DNA from: Halomonas sp. PR-M31
Lineage (GTDB): Bacteria; Pseudomonadota; Gammaproteobacteria; Pseudomonadales; Halomonadaceae
NCBI RefSeq assembly: GCF_001039575.1
Contig: NZ_JIBT01000011.1
Span: 25,033 to 89,032, forward strand
Reading direction: 5' to 3'
Length of the DNA stretch: 64,000 nt
Numbering within the stretch: position 1 is the stretch's first letter; each line of letters starts with the position of its first letter. Position numbers and translations under genes: made by a program. This document shows, piece by piece, positions 39,601 to 47,258 of the stretch. Under the pieces are notes generated by a model. That model did no database searches. It had not been told where the DNA came from and was given only the letters and a program-made list of their open reading frames with translations.

Positions 39601-40373
39601 ATGAGCGACAAGCTGATCGACGTGACCGAAAAGGAAGGCGTGGTGCGCCTGACCCTGAATCGTCCCAAGGCACTCAATGCGTTGAATTCTGACCTGATCA
39701 CCGAGCTGAACAAGGTACTGGTGGAGCTTGAACAGCGCAGTGATCTGCGCGCCGTTTTGATCACCGGGGCCGGCGAAAAATCCTTCGTTGCCGGCGCCGA
39801 CATCAGCGAGATGCGTGACAAGACCCCGGAAGAAGCGCGGGTGTTCGCCAGTCAGGCCCTGACCACGGTCAAACGAATTGAGCATTTACCCGTGCCGGTG
39901 GTAGCCCTGGTCAACGGCTTCTGTTTGGGCGGCGGCTGCGAACTGGCCCTGGCCTGCGACTGGGCCATCGCCAGCGACAATGCCATCTTCGGCCAGCCGG
40001 AAGTGGGCCTGGGGGTGATTCCCGGCTTCGGTGGCACCCAGCGCTTGCCACGCCGGGTCGGCTCTGCCCTGGCGCTGGATCTGATCACCACCGGGCGCAA
40101 GATCGATGCCGCCGAGGCCCTGCGCATTGGCCTGGTCAATCGCGTGGTGCCGGCGGGCGAGCTTGACGCCGTGGCGGAAGAGCTCACCCAGCAGTTTGCC
40201 GGCAACGGCCGTCAGGCAATTCGCTCTGCCAAGCAGGCCATCTACGACGGCATGGATCAGGACCTGGACAGTGCCCTGGCACTCGAAACCAGTCTGTTTG
40301 CCCTGGCTTTGCCGGTGAAGAACAAAGTGAAGGCATGGGCGCGTTCGTCGAGAAGCGCAAGCCGAATTTTTGA
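39601..40373 (+). CDS. Enoyl-CoA hydratase (crotonase family), with a one-base frameshift near 40310
   Basis: Crotonase-fold hydratase that adds water to enoyl-CoA. Motifs: FVAGADISEM and FCLGGGCELALACDWAIAS form the oxyanion hole. IFGQPEVGLGVIPGFGGTQRLPR carries the catalytic Glu region. In the given frame the protein ends at 40392 with an odd tail (KNKVKAWARSSRSAS). One frame over it ends FAGEEQSEGMGAFVEKRKPNF at TGA 40373, the standard family C-terminus. A T missing from a TTTT run at about 40310 accounts for this. The repaired length is about 257 residues. AAGGAGG precedes the ATG. It is the last gene of the acyl-CoA operon. Confidence 0.92.
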
Positions 40374-40478
40374 ATCAGCTTGGTATGACTGATAGAGGAA
40401 CGGCCTCGGCGGTAATGCCAGGGTCGCTTCTCTATTTTGCACAGGATATCTTTTTCAGACATTGAAAGGCGGCATGAC

Positions 40479-40802
40479 TTGAAACCCCCTATCACGCCGG
40501 ATGGCCGATATATCGTCGTTCGCGGTCGTCTCTGGCGAGCGAGTAACCCCCACCTGCCCGAACATGAGCGTGGGGCGCTGGTACAGGACTTGATGACGGC
40601 GCGGCGTGAAGTGAAAGCCGCCCGTGACGCGGAAGATGAAGAGCGCCTTATTGCCGCGAGAAAAGCCGTGGATGCCGCCAAAGTCGCGTTAGGCGAGCGC
40701 GGCCCAGTCTGGTGGACGGATGGCGCCATGGACTTCAATCGCCACATGGCCAAGAACACGCCCTATGCCGACTGGTATGCCGAGCAGGCCGATTCTCGTT
40801 GA
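40479..40802 (+). CDS. Conserved hypothetical protein, start uncertain
   Basis: About 107 residues, highly charged, with no signal peptide. It reads KPPITPDGRYIVVRGRLWRAS at the N-terminus, a central helix rich in Ala, Arg, Lys and Glu (ARREVKAARDAEDEER), then GERGPVWWTDGAMDFNRHMA and a final AKNTPYADWYAEQ. I recognise this as a widespread small protein of proteobacteria without assigned function. The frame opens at TTG 40479. However, ATG at 40474 has an ideally placed AAAGGCGG site and would read straight in if one T were added in ACTTGAAA, so the true start may be 40474 with another missing base. Confidence 0.75.
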   Translation: MKPPITPDGRYIVVRGRLWRASNPHLPEHERGALVQDLMTARREVKAARDAEDEERLIAARKAVDAAKVALGERGPVWWTDGAMDFNRHMAKNTPYADWYAEQADSR

Positions 40803-40924
40803 TCCAGGGCATGCGTTGGCCAAAACGCATTGGCAGTAAAGACGCCGGGCTAGAAGAAAGAGATCGTGTCTTCTATAAGCACTTAGTGAAACAAGGAAGT
40901 ATCATTCTAAAAGGAGAATTTTCA

Positions 40925-41419
40925 ATGCGTAAACTTATTGCTTCCGCGGTGTTAGGCGGCCTGCTGTTCGCTCCCGCCTATGCGGCTTTCGCCCAGGAGA
41001 TTCCAACGGTCAGCCAGCGCGAGGGCTGGGCGGTGCATCATAGCGACAAGGGCTATCAGGAGCTTGTTGATGCGGTGAAAGCCGCTGCACGAGATAGCGC
41101 GCTTGGTGTGGTTACTGAAGCCGGACCGACCCAGGCGGCTGCCAAGCGCGGTATCGATATTCCGGGTAACCGGGTCATTGGCCTGTTCAATAACGAATAC
41201 GCGGTGCGGATTCTCAAGCTGTCCACGGCGGCGATGATCGAAGCACCCATTCGCATGTATGTCACCGAAGCCCCAGATGGCACGGCCACCCTGTCCTACA
41301 AGCTGCCTTCTTATGTCTATGAACCCTACATGGAGGAGGGCGGTCAGGAGCTTGCTCAGGCGGCCGACGAACTCGAACATGATTTCGCCAAAGTCGCCAA
41401 GGATGCTTTGCAGCAATAA
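40925..41419 (+). CDS. Exported DUF302 family protein
   Basis: A 164-residue protein with a clear signal peptide (MRKLIASAVLGGLLFAPAYA, cleavage after AFAQ-like region). The mature part carries the DUF302 pattern: GYQELVDAVKAAARD, GPTQAAAKRGIDIPGNRVIGLFN, APIRMYVTEAPDGTATLSYK and a final helix. The function of DUF302 is not known; members are periplasmic or membrane-attached. AAAGGAGA precedes the ATG at 40925. It stands as its own unit or is co-transcribed with the DUF3465 gene 80 bases downstream. Confidence 0.87.
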   Translation: MRKLIASAVLGGLLFAPAYAAFAQEIPTVSQREGWAVHHSDKGYQELVDAVKAAARDSALGVVTEAGPTQAAAKRGIDIPGNRVIGLFNNEYAVRILKLSTAAMIEAPIRMYVTEAPDGTATLSYKLPSYVYEPYMEEGGQELAQAADELEHDFAKVAKDALQQ

Positions 41420-41500
41420 CATGCTGAAATGGCCGTAGTAGCGGGGACGCCAACATTCGTAGATATCGTTTCTGTCATTGAAGTCGGTTGATAATTGAAA

Positions 41501-41935
41501 ATGAAAAAACTGCTCATTGCCCTGATCATCGGCTTTACCTTGCATGGGGTTTTTAAGAACTACTCCCATTTTGCGCAGGTTTTTACACAACAAAGTGCTA
41601 CCGGCGATCAGCAAATCACCAACGCTTTCCAGAATCGACAAAGCGATCTGCAGGTGGCCGGCTCGGGCGTCGTCGTTCATCTGCTTCCCGATGATAGACA
41701 GGGCAGTCGTCATCAAAGATTCATTCTCGAGCTTGCCACTGGGCAAACGCTGCTGATAGCACACAACATCGATCTGTCATCGCGTATCGATGCACTGCGC
41801 AAGGGCGATACCGTCGAGTTCCATGGCGAATACGAATGGAATCCAAAAGGTGGGGTCGTGCATTGGACCCACCGTGATCCCGGCGGTCGCCATGTGAACG
41901 GGTGGTTGAAGCACGAAGGAAAGATTTATCAATAG
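41501..41935 (+). CDS. DUF3465 family protein with N-terminal membrane anchor
   Basis: A 144-residue protein. The first 20 residues form a hydrophobic signal or anchor (KKLLIALIIGFTLHGVF). The mature part contains VHLLPDDRQGSRHQRFILELATGQTLLIAHNIDLSSRI and DTVEFHGEYEWNPKGGVVHWTH, the recognisable core of the DUF3465 family, which looks like a small beta-rich OB-type domain. Its function is unknown. The ATG at 41501 is chosen; a TTG six bases upstream is also open. A terminator follows, facing the convergent hiuH. Confidence 0.83.
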   Translation: MKKLLIALIIGFTLHGVFKNYSHFAQVFTQQSATGDQQITNAFQNRQSDLQVAGSGVVVHLLPDDRQGSRHQRFILELATGQTLLIAHNIDLSSRIDALRKGDTVEFHGEYEWNPKGGVVHWTHRDPGGRHVNGWLKHEGKIYQ

Positions 41936-41988
41936 TCTTTTGTCAGCAAACGCTTACTCCCGGGCTGACAAAGGCCCTGGATAAAACA

Positions 41989-42020
41989 CGCCCCGGCCAT
42001 TTACTGGTCCGGGGCGGTTT
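41989..42020. terminator. Hairpin between convergent DUF3465 and hiuH genes
   Basis: Stem CGCCCCGG / CCGGGGCG (41989-41996 and 42009-42016) with a 12-base loop. GGTTTCTT follows on the plus strand and a T-rich GTGTTTTA follows on the minus strand, so it can serve both genes. Confidence 0.75.
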
Positions 42021-42064
42021 CTTGTCAGGCGACGTCTACCATCGGTAGAGCCTGGGGCACTGTC

Positions 42065-42478
42065 TTAGCTGCCGCGATAGGTGGAGTAGCCGTAAGGGCT
42101 CAGCAGCAGTGGAATGTGGTAGTGCTGGTCGGTGTCCTCGACCTTGAACGGTACCGGGATGTCCGGGAAGAAGGTTTCGGTGCCCTGGGCGTCGAAGTAG
42201 TCGCCGGTCTCGAAGGTCACGCGATAGACGCCGGACTCGAACTCCTGGTCTTCGGGGAACAAGGCGCTGATGCGTCCGGTGCTTTCGTCGGTGGTCGCCT
42301 GGTTGAGCTCTTCCCAGCCGCTATCGGTCTGCTTTTCCAGGATCACGTCGACGCCGCCGGAGGGCTTGCCGTCCTGGATGTTGAGCACGTGTACGCTCAA
42401 GGGATTGTCGGCGGCCTGAGCCAGGGTGGCAGCGCCACACAGCGCGATACCGGCAATGAGTGAGGATAGTGTTTTCAT
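42065..42478 (-). CDS. hiuH: Periplasmic 5-hydroxyisourate hydrolase (transthyretin-like protein)
   Basis: Hydrolyses 5-hydroxyisourate, the unstable product of urate oxidation. It has a signal peptide (SLIAGIALCGAATLAQA) and then a complete transthyretin-like domain of about 114 residues. LSVHVLNIQDGKPSGGV carries the N-terminal His, and the family C-terminus YRGS is present as YGYSTYRGS. The Arg and His positions of the active site appear preserved (HYHIPLLLSPYGYS). Export is unusual for a purine enzyme but matches E. coli HiuH (YedX). It follows the HbpS-like gene on the same strand by 28 bases, and a two-component system is divergent, just as hprRS lies beside hiuH in E. coli. Confidence 0.9.
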   Translation of the reverse strand: MKTLSSLIAGIALCGAATLAQAADNPLSVHVLNIQDGKPSGGVDVILEKQTDSGWEELNQATTDESTGRISALFPEDQEFESGVYRVTFETGDYFDAQGTETFFPDIPVPFKVEDTDQHYHIPLLLSPYGYSTYRGS

Positions 42479-42506
42479 CTGCTTCTCCTAAAACAAGTGT
42501 TTGCTA

Positions 42507-43010
42507 TTATTGCTTCTGGTTGGGTAATACGTTTTCAAGAGCTTGCATGGCGCAGCCTTCATCAACGGCGGAACCGCCGCCGCCAGCAACACCGATGGCG
42601 CCGATGACTTCATCTTCTACACGAACCGGCACACCGCCGCCGAGCAGCAACAGCTCATCGATGGTCGTTAGATTAGCCGAGGACGCATCGTTTTGCGCAA
42701 TTTCGGCCATCTTGCGGCTGGTCGACTTGGTGGAAATGGAGGTGTAGGCCTTGCGCTGAGCCGCCAGCGTGTTGTGCGGACCAATGTTGTCGTCACGCTG
42801 TAGAGCCACCAGATTGCCACCGCGATCCAGGACCGCGACAACGGCAGTGCGATCATCGCTGTGACAGGCGTCAAGGGTCGCATCCACCAGCTGGTTGGCC
42901 AGCGCCAGGGACATGTCTCGGTGCTGAAGGCCCGGCGTAGAATCCGCCATGGCGGTTCCAGCAAGTAGCGTGGCGCCAAGTAAAGACAGGCTGGCAAGTC
43001 GTAGGGTCAT
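42507..43010 (-). CDS. Secreted HbpS/GlcG-family (heme-binding-like) protein
   Basis: A 167-residue protein with a signal peptide (LASLSLLGATLLAGTAMA) followed by a GlcG/HbpS domain: LALANQLVDATLDACHS, TAVVAVLDRGGNLVALQRDD, KAYTSISTKSTSRKMAEI, GGGVPVRVEDEVIGAIGVAGG. In Streptomyces, HbpS is an extracellular heme-binding protein that signals to the SenS sensor kinase. Here the protein lies upstream of hiuH and divergent from a two-component system. Role in heme or redox sensing is an inference. The start at 43010 has GGAGAT upstream; a longer opening from 43061 lacks a ribosome site and a sensible signal peptide. Confidence 0.85.
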   Translation of the reverse strand: MTLRLASLSLLGATLLAGTAMADSTPGLQHRDMSLALANQLVDATLDACHSDDRTAVVAVLDRGGNLVALQRDDNIGPHNTLAAQRKAYTSISTKSTSRKMAEIAQNDASSANLTTIDELLLLGGGVPVRVEDEVIGAIGVAGGGGSAVDEGCAMQALENVLPNQKQ

Positions 43011-43075
43011 GGATATCTCCCGATTGATGTTGGCACCATTGTGGCATCGGGCTCTCGTCAAACCCCTTACGTGAA

Positions 43076-43093
43076 TATTACAACTTTGTAATG
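43076..43093. promoter_or_regulatory. Predicted CusR/HprR-type binding box
   Basis: TATTACAA-CT-TTGTAATG is an inverted repeat with seven of eight half-site bases paired. It is nearly identical to the CATTACAAnnTTGTAATG box recognised by E. coli HprR (YedW) and by CusR. It lies between the divergent HbpS-hiuH genes and the two-component genes, 94 bases before the regulator start, so it could control both sides. Confidence 0.75.
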
Positions 43094-43187
43094 GGCAAGA
43101 TGAGCCAATCCGGCTAGCCTTGCCTGTTTCGATAAAGTCCCTTCGACCCAGCCCCGTAAACCAAGCCCTTTCCGACGAGTCAGTGAT

Positions 43188-43859
43188 ATGCGCATTCTAG
43201 TGGTGGAAGATGAAGTCAAGACTGCCGACTATCTGCGCAAGGGATTGAGTGAGTCCGGCTATATGGTGGACGTGGCACGAAACGGTCATGACGGCCAGCA
43301 CCTCATTGAGGAGTTCGAATTCGATCTGATCATTCTCGATGTGATGCTCCCGGGGCTCGATGGCTGGCAGCTTCTCAAGCTCATTCGCCGCCGACATCAG
43401 ACACCGGTGCTGTTCCTCACGGCCCGAGACGAAGTGGAGTATCGCGTCAAAGGGCTTGAGCTCGGAGCGGATGATTACTTGATCAAACCCTTCTCCTTCG
43501 TCGAACTGTTGGCTCGGGTGCGCACCCTGCTACGCCGTGGGCCGCCCCGGGAGTCAGAGCATTTCCAGGTGGCGGATCTGCACATGGACGTGCTGCGTCG
43601 GCGAGTGGTGCGCAAGGAAGAGCGACTGACCTTGACCAACAAGGAGTTTGCGCTGCTGCATCTACTGCTGGAGCGAGAAGGCGAGGTGCTGTCGCGTACC
43701 TATATTGCCTCTCAGGTGTGGCAGATGAACTTCGACAGCGACACCAACGTGGTCGAGGTGGCGGTGCGACGATTGAGGGCCAAGGTCGACGATCCTTATG
43801 ACACCAAGCTGATCCATACGGTGCGAGGGATGGGTTATGTCCTCGAGGTGCCAAGCTGA
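43188..43859 (+). CDS. OmpR-family response regulator, CusR/HprR-like
   Basis: A 223-residue transcription factor. The receiver domain has acidic residues at VVEDE, the phospho-acceptor Asp51 in [14 protein letters not shown] and Lys in [10 protein letters not shown]. The winged-helix DNA-binding domain of the OmpR type occupies about 125-222 ([53 protein letters not shown]). It belongs to the heavy-metal-regulator subgroup (CusR, CopR, HprR). The sensor kinase gene overlaps its stop by one base. The matching box at 43076 makes control of the HbpS-hiuH genes and of itself likely. Confidence 0.92.
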   Translation: MRILVVEDEVKTADYLRKGLSESGYMVDVARNGHDGQHLIEEFEFDLIILDVMLPGLDGWQLLKLIRRRHQTPVLFLTARDEVEYRVKGLELGADDYLIKPFSFVELLARVRTLLRRGPPRESEHFQVADLHMDVLRRRVVRKEERLTLTNKEFALLHLLLEREGEVLSRTYIASQVWQMNFDSDTNVVEVAVRRLRAKVDDPYDTKLIHTVRGMGYVLEVPS

Positions 43860-45247
43860 TGCCTTGGCCACGGTCGTTGAGCGTTCGTCTGGCCCTGATG
43901 TTCGCCTTGGTCAGCCTGCTGCTGTTGGGTAGCATCGGCTTCTATCTCTATCAGTCATTGACCCGAGAGATCGCTTGGCGGGATGACCAGATGCTGATGG
44001 GACGGCTAGAGCGCATGGAAGTCCTGCTCGAGGACGGTGAAAGCGTTGCGGCACTGCGTCGTCGTCCGCAGCTTTATGCCAACATGCTGGGTAACCGCGA
44101 AAGTCTGCTGTGGATTCTGGATGCTCAGGGGCAGGCGCTGATCGAGGTCAATCCGGCGAATCTGTCAGCTCCGAACCTGCCGGAATCGAAGGATGTGCGA
44201 TTGGGGGATTATCCTGGCTCGCCGCGGGCTCGTCTGGCGTGGCAGAGCGTGGAGCAGGAGGGCAAGCGACTCACCATGGTGGCGGGCAAGCTGCTTTATG
44301 AGCGGGATCAGATGCTGGCGGACTATCGCTTCACCTTAGGGATGGCGTTGGGCGTAGGTGCCTTGTTGGCCTCTTTACTGGGGTGGGCCGTGAGTCGGCG
44401 CGGGCTGCGCCCGGTGCGCCGGCTTGCCAGGCGAGCCAAGGCCATCGACGTTCAGCATCTCAATCTACGCTTGGAAAGCGATAGCGACGTCGAAGAGCTG
44501 CGCCTTTTGAGTAGCGCCCTGAATCAGATGCTGGTTCGTTTGGAGGAGGGGTTTGCCCAGCTTTCGCGTTTTTCCGAGGATCTTGCCCATGAAATGCGCA
44601 CACCGCTGAACAATTTGCTCGGGCACACTCAGCAAGTGCTGCGCCAAGAACGACCGACGGAAGACTATCAGTATCTGCTGGCGTCCCATATCGAGGAGTA
44701 CGAGCGGCTGTCCCGCATGATAAACAGTATGTTGTTTCTAGCTCGTACCGAAAGCCCATCGGCGACAATGACGAAGGAAAACATCGATATTGCCCAGCTT
44801 GTCGAGCAGCTATGTGAGTACTTCGAAGGAATGGCGGAGGAGGATGACCGCGCCCTCGTCAACCAGGCCAGCGGTACCCTCCGGGCAAATTCTGACCTGC
44901 TGCGCAGAGCCCTGGCTAATCTGCTTGCCAACGCCTTGCGCTATGGTCGTGAGGGAACGTCCATCCGCATCGCCAGTGATGTAATAGACGATCATGTTGC
45001 GATCAGGGTTCACAACGAGGGAGAGCCCATCGAGTCCGTGGATCAAGCCCGTATCTTCGAGCGTTTTTATCGCTGCGATCCGGCCCGCACCGGGGCAGGG
45101 GATTCCGGCGGGCTGGGGTTGGCGATCGTACGCTCAATTGCTCAGTGGCACGGGGGCAGCATCAGTGTCGAAAGCCGTACCAGTGGTACTACCTTCGTCC
45201 TTTCGTTGCCGAAGGATAGGGGCAAAATGCCGGAAAAGGACATCTGA
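43859..45247 (+). CDS. Sensor histidine kinase, CusS/HprS-like
   Basis: A 462-residue inner-membrane kinase. TM1 is at about 10-32, a periplasmic domain of about 125 residues follows, then TM2 at about 160-178, HAMP region 180-232, and a dimerisation domain with phospho-acceptor His244 in SEDLAHEMRTPLNNLLGH. The ATPase domain shows LANLLANALRYG (N box) and DSGGLGLAIVRS (G box). The periplasmic domain has no Cys and no His-rich metal site, but several Met residues (45, 47, 53, 76, 140, 152). That argues against simple copper or silver sensing and is compatible with oxidant sensing as in HprS. It starts at the last base of the regulator gene. Confidence 0.9.
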   Translation: MPWPRSLSVRLALMFALVSLLLLGSIGFYLYQSLTREIAWRDDQMLMGRLERMEVLLEDGESVAALRRRPQLYANMLGNRESLLWILDAQGQALIEVNPANLSAPNLPESKDVRLGDYPGSPRARLAWQSVEQEGKRLTMVAGKLLYERDQMLADYRFTLGMALGVGALLASLLGWAVSRRGLRPVRRLARRAKAIDVQHLNLRLESDSDVEELRLLSSALNQMLVRLEEGFAQLSRFSEDLAHEMRTPLNNLLGHTQQVLRQERPTEDYQYLLASHIEEYERLSRMINSMLFLARTESPSATMTKENIDIAQLVEQLCEYFEGMAEEDDRALVNQASGTLRANSDLLRRALANLLANALRYGREGTSIRIASDVIDDHVAIRVHNEGEPIESVDQARIFERFYRCDPARTGAGDSGGLGLAIVRSIAQWHGGSISVESRTSGTTFVLSLPKDRGKMPEKDI

Positions 45248-45256
45248 AAGAGCGTC

Positions 45257-46483
45257 ATGAATCTTCGAAACGATACGGATTTGACTAAAGAGGGCAGCGT
45301 AACATCGTCCTTTGGTTTGCTGGGTGGACTGGCGCTGCTGGTAATGCTGGGGCTCAATCTGCGGCCGTTGATTGCCTCCATCAGCCCGCTGCAAGGAGCT
45401 ATAAGAGCCGATACCGGCATGAGCTTCCAGGCGGTTGGCTTGCTCACCACGCTGCCCTTCCTGTGCATGGGATTGGTTGCCTTGATGAGCGCCAGGCTGG
45501 CGGCCCGGCTTGGGGAAGGGCGAGGTGTTTCTCTCGGATTGATGCTCATCTTGTTCGGGTGCCTGATTCGCATCATCAACCCAAGCGGGACAGCGCTACT
45601 TGTCACGGCGCTGATAGGCGGTGTGGGTATCGCCATCATTCAGACCTTGCTGCCCGGGCGCATCAAGCGCGACTTTCCCGGGCGCGTGCCCCTTGCCATG
45701 GGCATCTATTCCGCATCCTTGATGAGCGGGGGTGGTTTGGCCGCTTGGCTCAGCCCGCGTATTGCGGCACAAACGGATTCCTGGTCCCTGGGCGTGGGAC
45801 TATGGTTCATTCCCGCGGTGATCGCCTTGGCAGGCTGGCTGTGGAAAGTGGCCCAGCCGCGCGGCAGTCGCTCCCCTGTCGCCGCCAACCGGCTCTGGCG
45901 TTTTCCACGCGCCTGGGTGCTGGCGCTCTATTTCGGCATCATCAATGCCGGATATTCCAGCGTCATTGCCTGGCTTCCCGCCTATTACCAGCAGCTGGGG
46001 TGGAACACGTCTCACAGTGGTTTACTATTGGCCTGGATGACGATATTCCAGGTAATGGCGGCGTTGACCATGCCAATGCTTGCTCAACGCCAACGCGGTA
46101 TAGACCGTCGTATGTTGTTGAGTGTGAGCCTGCTGGCACAGCTGATCGGTTATCTGGGATTGATCCTTCTACCGGGCCCCGGGGCACTGATCTGGATTGC
46201 GATCGCAGGCTTCGGACTGGGTGCCTGCTTTGGCTTGGGCTTGATATTGGCGCTTGATCATCACCCCGAACCGCACATCGCAGGGCAACTTGCTGCCTTC
46301 ATGCAGGGAATCGGTTTCATGATCAATGCCATGTCACCCTGGGTGAGCGGCGCTCTGCGCCAAGCTACCGGCAATTTTATTGCAGTCTGGATAATGCTGG
46401 CCCTGGGGGCAGCCGCCATGATGGCGCTGACCCTGGTTTTCAGGCCTTCCCAGTACGAGAAGCTCGGCTTGGAGCAGGCCTGA
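45257..46483 (+). CDS. MFS transporter, CynX/NimT family
   Basis: A 408-residue inner-membrane transporter with 12 helices. GLNLRPLIASISPLQGAIRADTG near the start is the hallmark of the CynX/NimT (cyanate or 2-nitroimidazole transporter) group. Others are LLPGRIKRDFPGRVPLAMGIYSA, LLLAWMTIFQVMAALTMPML and the C-terminal PWVSGALRQATGNF. The substrate is not predictable. It starts nine bases after the sensor kinase gene, so it is probably the third gene of that operon and possibly exports something related to the stress sensed. Confidence 0.88.
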   Translation: MNLRNDTDLTKEGSVTSSFGLLGGLALLVMLGLNLRPLIASISPLQGAIRADTGMSFQAVGLLTTLPFLCMGLVALMSARLAARLGEGRGVSLGLMLILFGCLIRIINPSGTALLVTALIGGVGIAIIQTLLPGRIKRDFPGRVPLAMGIYSASLMSGGGLAAWLSPRIAAQTDSWSLGVGLWFIPAVIALAGWLWKVAQPRGSRSPVAANRLWRFPRAWVLALYFGIINAGYSSVIAWLPAYYQQLGWNTSHSGLLLAWMTIFQVMAALTMPMLAQRQRGIDRRMLLSVSLLAQLIGYLGLILLPGPGALIWIAIAGFGLGACFGLGLILALDHHPEPHIAGQLAAFMQGIGFMINAMSPWVSGALRQATGNFIAVWIMLALGAAAMMALTLVFRPSQYEKLGLEQA

Positions 46484-46643
46484 CCTTAACGTGGATGCTC
46501 AGCGCTTGCACCACGCGTCGGGCGGCAATCATACTGCAGGCCTGACGACAATTAGCAGTATTCCTCGCCGCGTAAGGCCGGTTCATATTGGTTTTCGACA
46601 AACGGCAACGTGTACAACGTGACAATTCGATGGATCGAGAAGA

Positions 46644-47258
46644 ATGGCAAAACGTGCTCTGCCCAATCATGTAGGTTTCATCCCGGACGGCAATCGGCGC
46701 TGGGCCGTACAGCGGGGGCTTTCCAAGGAAGAGGGCTATCGCTTTGGCATCGAGCCTGGGCTTGCTCTGTTCGAGCAGTGTAAGCAACTGGGTATTCCCG
46801 AAGTCTCCGTGTATGGCTTCACCCAGGACAACACCAAAAGAGCGTCGCCGCAGATCCAGGCTTTTCGCTCTGCCTGCGTCGAGTTCGCCCTCGAGATCGC
46901 CCGACGCGGTGCGGCCCTGCTGGTGGTGGGTAAGTACGGCTCCAAGCAGTTGCCGGATGAGCTGCGTGAATTCCAGACTCGCCAGGGCCAGGGCATCAAG
47001 GTGAATTTTCTGGCGAACTACCACTGGGAGTGGGATCTGGATGGACTCAAGGAAGGGGAAATTCGCTCTCGGGACGTATCCCAGCTGGATCTGATCGTGC
47101 GCTGGGGAGGCGGGCGTCGGCTTAGCGGCTTCCTGCCGGTGCAATCCGTATACGCCGATTTCTTCGTCGTCGATGATTACTGGCCGGACTTCAAGCCCGG
47201 ACATCTCGATCAGGCGCTGGCCTGGTTCAAGCACCAGGATCAGACCCTGGGGGGTTAG
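46644..47258 (+). CDS. Orphan cis-prenyltransferase (UppS-family paralogue)
   Basis: A 204-residue member of the undecaprenyl diphosphate synthase family, shorter than true UppS (about 250). HVGFIPDGNRRWAVQRGL retains the catalytic Asp and the nearby Asn. YGFTQDNTKRAS replaces the usual SSENWxR motif. VNFLANYHWEWDLDG and VRWGGGRRLSGFLPVQSVYADFF keep the two substrate-binding Arg, but Asp replaces the usual metal-site Glu (AELYF). Chain elongation from farnesyl diphosphate is likely, but product length is unknown. It is not in the usual dxr-cdsA context, so it is probably not the essential UppS. Its end overlaps the convergent Nudix gene by four bases. Confidence 0.82.
   Translation: MAKRALPNHVGFIPDGNRRWAVQRGLSKEEGYRFGIEPGLALFEQCKQLGIPEVSVYGFTQDNTKRASPQIQAFRSACVEFALEIARRGAALLVVGKYGSKQLPDELREFQTRQGQGIKVNFLANYHWEWDLDGLKEGEIRSRDVSQLDLIVRWGGGRRLSGFLPVQSVYADFFVVDDYWPDFKPGHLDQALAWFKHQDQTLGG

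Noticed and set aside
42507..43061. Longer start for the HbpS-like protein at 43061
   Set aside because: The extra residues are not signal-like and the ribosome site GGAGAT fits the ATG at 43010.
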